Assembly: GCA_933207985.1 (NCBI GenBank)
Contig: OW240915.1
Coordinates: 264,843,379-264,907,378 of the forward strand
DNA: 64,000 nucleotides
Direction: 5' to 3'
From: Pelobates cultripes
Lineage: Eukaryota; Chordata; Amphibia; Anura; Pelobatidae
Shown piece by piece: positions 56,859-64,000 of the stretch (within the stretch, counting starts at the first letter, position 1; every line of letters starts with the position of its first letter). The notes below the pieces were generated by a model. It ran no database searches and was not told the origin of the DNA. It saw only the letters and a program-made list of their open reading frames with translations. The translations under genes and the position numbers were made by a program.

Positions 56859-57974
56859 TTAAAAACACGTATGTCTCTTGTTCAGATTTTTCCCAACACA
56901 TAGAACAAATCTTCAGAGAATAAAATAAATATTGCTTCAATGAATGTCTTGGCTCTGTGCTTTTAAGGTTCTATGTAAAATAAGGCACCATATTCCAAAC
57001 CTTACATTCATAAAATAATGTAGCCAGCTAGTGATGCAGGGGACAGATATATCTTATTGTCATTATACAATGATGGTTTACAACAAACTTTCAGCAATAT
57101 GTGCACTTTTGTTTTCATAAATAATTAAACGGGTCAAGAATGAATTAGTCTGTTGATGGCCAATAGGAAATGGCCCTATATAAAGTTTGCTGGTCTGCAC
57201 CAGCTTCATTGGTAACATTTTCACCAATGACATCCATTATTGTCAAAATCTGGGCTTTGATGACTTTATGTAGCACTATCTTAACTGTTTAGCACCATCA
57301 GTTGTCCATAAATCAGTTCTAAGGGAAATGATTTTTGAGTTTTTTTTTGAGTTTCGAGTTGCATTAAATTTGAGAGAGAGCACTCAAGAAGTCTTCAAAC
57401 CTGAAGGAAACAGCCAGAGATCAGGTACTGTATTAAAGGGACACTGTAGGGGCTGCAAAGGTGCATAGCAAGGGCATCAGGTGCCAGGGGGCCAGTCCTT
57501 TTTGCCCCTATGAAACCATAGTTCCTAAAATACATTGCACTAGCATACTGCATAGTTATAAAGGTTGAAAATAATTAAGAGGGCTCCAATGTGGATGAGG
57601 GCACTCACAGGACTTTAAAATAATAATAGCAAAGTATGTAACCAGGAAAGGTACATTTAGTTTGCGCTGGTTTCCAAGCACGTCCTGGGGATGTTACTTT
57701 TGCCCAACATCCAGGGGTTGTTACTATTACCCAATTTAATGGTACTCATTTTATCTACCTCGGAAGGATGAAGGACTGAGTTGACCCTGTCGGGATTTGA
57801 ATAAACCAAATAACTGCTTTATTCTAAACAGATATGAGCAACAGTGTACAGTCAATGTTTTAGTCCCATTATGTTGCAATATTGTGAAAAGTCCAGAAAC
57901 GAGATTAAAACATTGACTGTATGGCTTGCATGTCTGATTAAAATAAAGAAGGTTTCTATTTGCTTTTTATTTTC
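56859..57974. other. No gene; MITE end and dispersed repeats
   Basis: 57433-57500 begins TTAAAGGGACACTGTAGG, a MITE end without its partner. 57600-57640 shares GGGCACTCACAGGACTTT with 9490. 57750-57810 (CTACCTCGGAAGGATGAAGG, GGGATTTGAA) resembles a SINE-like segment I cannot name. Confidence 0.45.
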
Positions 57975-58102
57975 TTAACCCCTTAACGACCAAACTTCTG
58001 GAATAAAAGGGAATCATGACATGTCACACATGTCATGTGTCCACATGACATGTGTGACATGTCATGATTCCCTTTTATTCCGTAAGTTCCGGAAGGGGTT
58101 AA
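57975..58102. repeat. 128-bp foldback palindrome (MITE-like)
   Basis: TTAACCCC...GGGGTTAA; arms GAATAAAAGGGAATCATGAC / GTCATGATTCCCTTTTATTC and ATGTCACACATGTCATGTG / CACATGACATGTGTGACAT are perfect inverses with almost no loop. Flanks suggest TTAA target use. Confidence 0.9.
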
Positions 58103-58132
58103 AGGACAACTTTCTCATCAAAACTACTTTTA

Positions 58133-58395
58133 ATATACACTGAACAAAATTATAAATGCAACACTTTTTTTTGCCCCCAATTTTCATGAACTGAACTCAA
58201 AGATCTAAGACTTTTTCTATGTACACAAAAGGCCTATTTCTCTCAAATATTGTTCACAAATCTGTCGAAATCTGTGTTAGTGAGCACTTCTGCTTTGCCG
58301 AGATAATCCATCCACCTCACATGTTTGACATATCAACATGCTGATTAGACAGCATGATTATTGCACAGGTGTGCCTTAGATAGGTGATTTTAAGA
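58133..58395. mobile_element. Tc1/mariner end fragment
   Basis: TATACACTGAACAAAATTAT, AAATGCAACACTTTT and GCACAGGTGTGCCTTAG are the 5' portion of a widespread vertebrate Tc1/mariner family. Neither transposase nor second end is present. Confidence 0.65.
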
Positions 58396-58424
58396 AGCCT
58401 TATAATAAAATTTTAATCTAATAT

Positions 58425-58640
58425 GTACAAAACAAATACACTGACACACGCACAGTGAACAATACCAACACAATGACAAACAATGAGACCAAAACAAGCA
58501 CACTGACACACAAACACAATGACACACACAGCGACCCATACACACAAACTGAAACACACATAGGGTTTAAAACAAACACACTGACACAAGAGTGACCCAT
58601 ATACACAATATATCCAATATACACAGTGAAACATACATTG
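58425..58640. repeat. CA/CTGACA-rich degenerate repeat
   Basis: Interrupted ACACACTGACACA units. Long minus-strand frames here are artefacts of composition. Confidence 0.8.
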
Positions 58641-59896
58641 AAGCTCTTCCTGACCAGAGTTGGTGAAACCTGTTGCCTGCAGTAATCACAACTAGCCTGC
58701 AAAGAGCGTTGGTTGTCGGGATATGCCATGATGGTGTATCCTGGCAGTCCTCAGCTCTGTGCATTAAGAGGAGCAGCTGACTTCTGTCACTCCTCGCACC
58801 TACTCACCGTCCCCATAAATAGAGCAATCTTGGACGACCCACCAAGAAATATACCTGTGTTCTGGTAAGCCAGTCTGTTACACATCAGACCACTCGGTGA
58901 TGCCCCAGAGACAACAGCGAACAGTGGCACTATGGTCGCTGCAGGTTCTGTTCCTGTATCAAACAGCAAATACCAAAGAGCTAGGCTTCACAAGAGAACT
59001 GCACCAGCACAACAAAAATAAAATTTAAAACCTCCTTTTTATTTCTTCATACTAAACTTCAGCTGGAACAAGATGGGGGAGCACTGAGCTCAATGCTACT
59101 TTCCAGTTTTGTGCCTTGTGATACTTAATCAGAGACAGTTTCTGAAGTTCCACTGAGACACAAAACACGTAAGTATCATCTGCTCCGTAATGCCACCCTT
59201 GTTCAGCAGAAGTTTTCTATGGAAAAAATAAAACGTTTTATTTTTATTTTTTAATTATTTTATATTTGTTGTGCTGATTAAGGTACTTTTTTCTCATGAA
59301 GCCTGGCTCTTTTCTACATAAGTTTTTTGGGTTTTTTTTAACCCTCCCTGAATCATGTCTACAATATATTATTTTTTGCAGTTGAAGTTATTGGAGTTAT
59401 TTAATTGATTTTTTCATATGCTGTTCACATATATAAAAAGACAGACAGACTGCATGATTTGCCTGTTATTTCCTGTTTCAGAATAATAATATCATATTAC
59501 CTGAATGTGATGTCATCCATTCAATCACCCTGTAATTATTCACCGTTATGAAGATCATGGCCCTAATCTCAGGCATAACCTGAGCAGAATTAATGGTGGC
59601 AGCTGTGCTCTAACTCAAAATGCTGATTAAGGGACAATGCACACAGAAAAATACAGTTTTACAATTTACAAGGCAACTTAAAATTTTCTATCTAAGCAAA
59701 CAAATATGGGGATTCAGTTTTACTATATGGCCATATCGTGTTTAGCCCACCATTACATCACAGTACCCCAATATCGGTGAGTCCTACACTAATTCCAACA
59801 TGGGAGACAAATTAAATAATGCTGGTGCTAAATGAACTAAAGCGTATATAATTAATCTAGTAAGAGCATTCTGAATAAATATAATGCAAAATGAAT
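58641..59896. other. No feature recognised
   Basis: Mixed unique sequence, no coding motif. The last four bases before the LTR are GAAT, the candidate target duplication for ERV-B. Confidence 0.4.
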
Positions 59897-60332
59897 TGTG
59901 GTGGAATCTCGGTAAAAATAAATTTAGTAGGCCGAGATTACCACGTGGCATGTGTACGTGCATATGCTGACGTATCGATCAGTTGGTTGCACGAGGCAAG
60001 ATACGATCAGTAGTGTACGGAGCATGTGCAAGAATACAGGATGTAGTATTCCCCTCCTCCATTGTGCTGGACAAGCCATGCGGTCAAGCAGGAAGTTAAT
60101 TCTTATTTGTAATGATTGGTCAAGAGAATGTGCGGGTGGAGCTTAATATGGGAGGAGTTATGTGCCTATATAGGGAGCCTGCACTATTGTTCAGGGCTCA
60201 GAACTTGCTGTATTTTTGGTGACATTAGTCCCTCTGAGTCCCGATCGGTGATCCAATAAAGAATCTCTTCCTTCCTGAAGAAACCTGTGTCCATCCCTCT
60301 GTGCTTTGCTTCCGTCAGTTTCTCCGGTATCA
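59897..60332 (+). repeat. ERV-B 5' LTR
   Basis: TGTGGTGGAATCTCGG to CTCCGGTATCA, 436 bp. TATA box CTATATAGG (TATATA at 60167-60172) and AATAAA at 60255-60260, about 85 bp apart as expected for U3/R. Unrelated by eye to the ERV-A LTR. Confidence 0.9.
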
Positions 60333-60334
60333 TT

Positions 60335-60352
60335 TGGTGCATTGGCCGGGAA
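60335..60352 (+). other. ERV-B primer-binding site, tRNA-Gly type
   Basis: TGGTGCATTGGCCGGGAA, two bases after the LTR, is complementary to the 3' end of vertebrate tRNA-Gly(GCC) (CCAATGCACCA end). Confidence 0.9.
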
Positions 60353-61614
60353 GCTCATCGTTCAACGGTAGCTGAGAGGCAGAGGCGTGAGACGGTCTAT
60401 CTTTGCCCACGTTCTCTACGGCTGCACCCCTGAACTTCTGCGTGGACCTCCCTTCGTCTCGGCGCCACTGGTCTGTTGTCCAGGAGATCATCGGCCTCTA
60501 CGTAAGAAGTGCTGGGGTGTCCCCGTCGATGAGTGTGAACTCAGGTTCAGGAACGAGGAGGTAAGACAACTGCTGTTTTAGACGGCAGACCCACTAGGGG
60601 TATACCGATTGTGCGGTAGGCCCAAAAGGGGTTTAAATCTGTGTATGGAATCTGCCCCCTCTGTCGGAGGGAAGGAGCGAAGGCGCACCGCTCGATCGAA
60701 CGCTCTTTAGTAAGACCGTTTGATCTGGTTAGTCAGGCGGGGTCCTGTGTAAATAGCCCTAGCCGGACACCGGTGTCTTGTCTAGACTAGCGTTCTAGGG
60801 TGTATATTACGTTCGCTAGGTCGGAGGGACCGGGAGACTAAGCGGCGCCTGTGTAAATTCGGTTCGCTAGCTCTCAACCTATCTTGGCTAAGTGGGAAGG
60901 CGTGTAAATTTGGAACCCACTAGACTTTTGATAGAGTAAATAGACTAGAAGGGCAATTTTGTAAATTTCGCCCTCTAGTTCGCTATATGTGGTGTTTGGG
61001 CAGTGTGGCTAACCAAAACGGGTGTATATAGTTTTAGGTAGTCCATTCAAGGTACTGGCCAATAGTTTAGTTGGGATTGTAAATGTGTTAAAAATTGTTA
61101 GTAAAGTGTATATCTTGTTAGATAGCGCGAGCTCAGCCGTCTAGCGAGAGTGTTAATAGTGTGTTGCTGTATCATAGTGCACGGTACCATAACCCTGTAT
61201 ATTTACTGACACTGTATATAAGTACTAATCATTGTCGTCTATTGCATGTTTAACACCGTAACCACTAATAATTGTATTGTGACCTTAAATTGTGCTTTGA
61301 CCTATGCTAACCGTACTGTAACCGATACTAGTAAAAGACGATGTTACTGGGGTGTGTTATAGACGGGTAATTCATATATAGAGAATTATAGCGTGGGTGA
61401 CTGTATAGTTTCGCCAAAGGGCATAATATTGATTATTTAGTGACTGGTGTAACGGCTGTGTGTGTACGGGAATTCCCTGAGTGATTATTGTGTTATTGTG
61501 TACGTTTCACTCGGTAACTGTACCACGTGGTGCTGTTGCCAGAGGAAACGGGTGTGACTGTTGAATAAGAACGCGTGCATAGTATTCGTTGTCAACGACG
61601 TTCCATTGATAAGT
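60353..61614 (+). other. ERV-B leader (5' UTR)
   Basis: A 1.26-kb CpG-containing leader with recurrent TTCGCTAG and TGTAAATTYGG motifs (60830-61000). In this position retroviruses carry splice donor and packaging signals. I could not fix a packaging stem-loop. The short frame 60387-60581 has no retroviral similarity. Confidence 0.5.
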
Positions 61615-63507
61615 ATGGGCGCGTCAGAGTCAACGATTTCGGATCCCTTAGGTTGTATGGTAAAGAATTTTAAAAAGGGATTCAAAACATGTGATTTTGG
61701 GGTTAAAATGTCTCCTGTACGTTTGGTCACTTTGTGCACTAGGGAGTGGCCTATTTTGGTTGCGGCATGGCCGCCGCGTGGCAGTTTGGATCCAACCCTG
61801 GTACAGCGTGTACACGTGGCTGTATCAGGTAGGCCTGAACTTTACGGACAGTTTCCATACATTGATTGTTGGGGGCAGGCCGTAAACGACTCGCCAAAAT
61901 GGATCCGGATATGCCACGAGGAGCAATGTCGCCTCATGGTGGCCAGGACTTGTTTGTCCACTAGGACTGGTGTTAGGCCCATTTTGGACACGCCCCCTGA
62001 GTCCGAGATCCCTTTGCCGCCTCCTTACTTTCCTTTAAGAGGAAGTGACGCGAATGCAGGAAGCTCTGCACCCCTTCCCCTATTGCCCCCATCCACTTCC
62101 GCTTCCTCCTCCAGTACAGAATCCACCCCCCCTCGTATTAAAACTCCCCTTCCGGAACCAGGACCAACCCCCATTAGATTTGAATATCCTGATTTGGCGC
62201 CACTTCAAACTTCCGGTCAAGCTTCTTCTAGCTCGGCTCGGAGTATACTATTCACTAACTTTTCCCAAAATCAAGTTCCCACATCCTCATGCCCTATTAC
62301 CTCTCGACCGGAACCTTTAACTGACGCCCCTCCACGTAGCCCCATACTAACCCGACAACTGACCGGTACCCAACAATTAAAACATTATCAGATGCCTCTT
62401 CGTCTGAATCCTGGGTCAGCCTATATCGATGCCGCAGGTCAAATGGCACATGCTGACCCAGTCTTCGTATATGTCCCGTTCACGACTACCGATCTCTTGA
62501 ATTGGAAGACCCACAATTCCTCGTACACTGAGAAACCACAAGCTATGACCGATCTGTTCACCTCGATAGTTCAGACACATAACCCGACATGGGCTGATTG
62601 CCAGCAGTTATTAATGACATTGTTCAATAATGAGGAAAGGACAAGGATTAACCAAGCGGCCATTAAGGCGCTAGAGGAGAGAGCCCGTGCTTTAAATCAA
62701 GCCAATCCGGCAGCATGGGCCGCAACACATTACCCTAACACCGATCCTGACTGGAATGTAAATGGCGCAGATATGGCTCAACTTAAAGCCTATAGAGATG
62801 CTATAATTGCTGGCATGAAAGCCGGAGGGAAGAAAGCTATTAACATGTCGAAGACAGTTGAGGTGATTCAGAAAAGTGATGAAGCGCCCAGTGTCTTTTA
62901 TGACCGATTATTGGAGGCATACCGCTTGTATACCCCCTTTAATCCGGAAGACGCTGATAATTCCCGAATGGTAAACTCCGCCTTTGTCAGCCAAGCTTAC
63001 GGAGATATTAAGCGCAAGCTACAGAAATTAGAAGGGTTTGCAGGTATGTCTATCACCCAACTAATGGAGGTAGCGAACAAAGTATATATGAATAGGGAAA
63101 CAGAAAGTAAGAAAGAGGAAGAGCGCAAGATGCGTAGAAAGGCAGATATGCTAGCGGTAGCGATCGCAGGCGTAGATAGACGGGGCCCAGATAGAGGCGA
63201 TGGTAGATGGAATAGGGAGCCTTTGAGTAGGAATCAGTGCGCGTACTGTAAGGAAGAAGGGCATTGGAGGAACGAGTGTCCGCAAAGAGAGCAGTATGAG
63301 AGAGACTTACCCAGGGCAGGTTACGGAAACTTTAGAGGCAGAGCGAGAGGTAGAGGAGGCCCCGGAGGGAGTAATGGTAATAGAGGGAGTAATGGGAACA
63401 GAGGAAGTGTAAGGGAAGATAGGTACTATCCAGCAGCGCAAAGGTCCCGCGATAGAGAAGGTAGGGACTTTGTGGGATTGGCTGACACGGTCATGGAGGA
63501 CTATTGA
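61615..63507 (+). CDS. gag: ERV-B gag polyprotein, intact frame
   Basis: 630 codons from MGASES, with Gly-2 for myristoylation. This ATG is chosen over an in-frame upstream one at 61561 because only it gives the myristoyl signal. Matrix (residues 1-110) has gammaretroviral-type text (VTLCTREWPILVAAWPPRG, YGQFPYIDCWGQAV). A PPPY late-domain motif is at residues 135-138, then a Pro/Ser-rich linker, capsid with NPTWADCQQLLMTLFNNEER, a charged helix (ETESKKEEERKMRRKADM), one CCHC knuckle (63238-63279) and an RGG-like tail (NFRGRARGRGGPGG). Length is near that of gammaretroviral Gag (about 540 residues or more). It ends in TGA with pol continuing in the same frame. Confidence 0.9.
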   Translation: MGASESTISDPLGCMVKNFKKGFKTCDFGVKMSPVRLVTLCTREWPILVAAWPPRGSLDPTLVQRVHVAVSGRPELYGQFPYIDCWGQAVNDSPKWIRICHEEQCRLMVARTCLSTRTGVRPILDTPPESEIPLPPPYFPLRGSDANAGSSAPLPLLPPSTSASSSSTESTPPRIKTPLPEPGPTPIRFEYPDLAPLQTSGQASSSSARSILFTNFSQNQVPTSSCPITSRPEPLTDAPPRSPILTRQLTGTQQLKHYQMPLRLNPGSAYIDAAGQMAHADPVFVYVPFTTTDLLNWKTHNSSYTEKPQAMTDLFTSIVQTHNPTWADCQQLLMTLFNNEERTRINQAAIKALEERARALNQANPAAWAATHYPNTDPDWNVNGADMAQLKAYRDAIIAGMKAGGKKAINMSKTVEVIQKSDEAPSVFYDRLLEAYRLYTPFNPEDADNSRMVNSAFVSQAYGDIKRKLQKLEGFAGMSITQLMEVANKVYMNRETESKKEEERKMRRKADMLAVAIAGVDRRGPDRGDGRWNREPLSRNQCAYCKEEGHWRNECPQREQYERDLPRAGYGNFRGRARGRGGPGGSNGNRGSNGNRGSVREDRYYPAAQRSRDREGRDFVGLADTVMEDY

Positions 63508-64000
63508 TACCGACCGGGCTCCATCCCCCTTGGTCGAGCGGAGCCTATGGTCGATGTATCAATAGGGGGAAAAAGGAGTGCGTTTATGATCGACACTGGT
63601 GCTGAACATTCGGTGGTGACTAATCAAGTTGCTCCTCCATCTGGAAGAACTATTACTGTAATAGGAGCAACTGGAAGAAGTGCTGAAAAACCGGTTCTTA
63701 AAAGTCGACTCTGTACATTGGGAGGCCACGTAGTAAAACATCAATTCCTTTATATGCCTGAGTGTCCAGTCCAATTGCTGGGACGTGATATGCTATCCAA
63801 ATTACAAGCGCAGATTACGTTCCTACCAAATGGAACAACATCCTTAAAGTTTAATGGACCCTCAGGTATTATGACATTGTCCGTACCAAAGGAAGAAGAG
63901 TGGCGACTTTATACAGTGTTGACTAGCCAAAACCCGAGGAGTGATGAATCCTTATTTAACATACCAGGAGTTTGGGCAGAGAACAACCCACCAGGACTGG
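63508..64000 (+). CDS. pol: ERV-B protease (start of pol), partial
   Basis: Follows the gag TGA with no frame change and stays open to the window edge. Aspartic protease active site FMIDTGAEHSVV (DTG at 63592-63600) and the downstream QLLGRDMLSKL (flap/fold motif). Translation would need stop-codon suppression, as in gammaretroviruses. The sequence after TGA is TAC CGA. RT lies beyond the window. Confidence 0.85.

Larger units (their letters stand above)
59897..64000 (+). mobile_element. ERV-B: gammaretrovirus-like provirus, 5' half
   Basis: LTR, tRNA-Gly PBS, long leader, open gag, in-frame TGA, then open protease to the window edge. Matrix, capsid and single-knuckle nucleocapsid plus the stop-separated gag-pol arrangement match gamma/epsilonretroviruses. 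RT onward, env and 3' LTR lie outside the window. Orientation is plus, as for the CA8 exon. No inactivating lesion is seen in what is visible. Confidence 0.9.

Noticed and set aside
57740..57815. tRNA-like gene
   Set aside because: CTACCTCGGAAGGATGAAGG and GGGATTTGAA look SINE-like, but no cloverleaf can be formed.

Overview
The window looks like genomic DNA of a vertebrate, most probably a frog (inference). It is an AT-rich, intron- or intergene-like background packed with transposable elements of the kinds abundant in anurans: T2/Kolobok-type MITEs flanked by TTAA, a DIRS tyrosine-recombinase retrotransposon, hAT and Tc1/mariner DNA transposons, L1/Tx1-, L2- and CR1-type LINEs, a Ty3 chromovirus and gammaretrovirus-like endogenous retroviruses. 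I see no bacterial-style genes and no rRNA, tRNA or CRISPR. The only part of a host gene I can support is one coding exon at 8777-8852 (+). It reads as the first exon of CA8 (carbonic anhydrase-related protein VIII) and ends in a clean splice donor. I found no second CA8 exon, so most of the rest may be its first intron.

Layout. 1-8570: upstream DNA with an L2 LINE inserted in a MITE, an L1-like retrocopy and a MITE-inside-MITE pair. 8570-8852: CA8 5' region and exon 1. 8853-11354: intron-like. 11355-23893: a DIRS element on the minus strand, broken by a solo LTR (14063-14830, CCAC duplication) and by a 6.7-kb endogenous retrovirus (ERV-A, 16503-23249, GTAT duplication) whose 3' half is inverted. 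23894-29530: MITE, CR1 tail, a 2-kb hAT with an 8-bp duplication, and GC-rich repeats. 29531-35866: decayed LINE endonuclease, a hAT-like element with a roughly 227-bp palindrome, nested MITEs, a putative solo LTR and an 80-81-bp tandem array running into a 100-N gap. 35967-38766: internally deleted Ty3 chromovirus. 38917-44620: (TA)n, an L1 fragment split by a hAT, MITE, another hAT, and a CR1 3' end. 44985-47468: a dead Tc1-like element split by an L1-like retrocopy with a 15-bp duplication. 47772-49290: hAT fragment and a gag-like zinc-knuckle fragment. 50349-51911: nearly intact DD37E Tc1/mariner. 52350-59896: mostly unique sequence, nested MITE/L1-like copies and a 128-bp palindrome. 59897-64000: the 5' half of a second retrovirus (ERV-B) with an open gag, an in-frame stop, then open protease sequence, truncated by the window end.

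The elements do not form one pathway. They form a stratified record of insertions in which interrupted elements, target duplications and empty sites give relative ages. The points most worth following are the inverted half of ERV-A, a CRE-like (TGACGTCA-type) palindrome shared by three hAT elements with different ends, a three-copy family of about 1.3-kb L1-like retrocopies, and the apparently open gag/pro of ERV-B. All family assignments come from motifs read by eye; no database search was possible.
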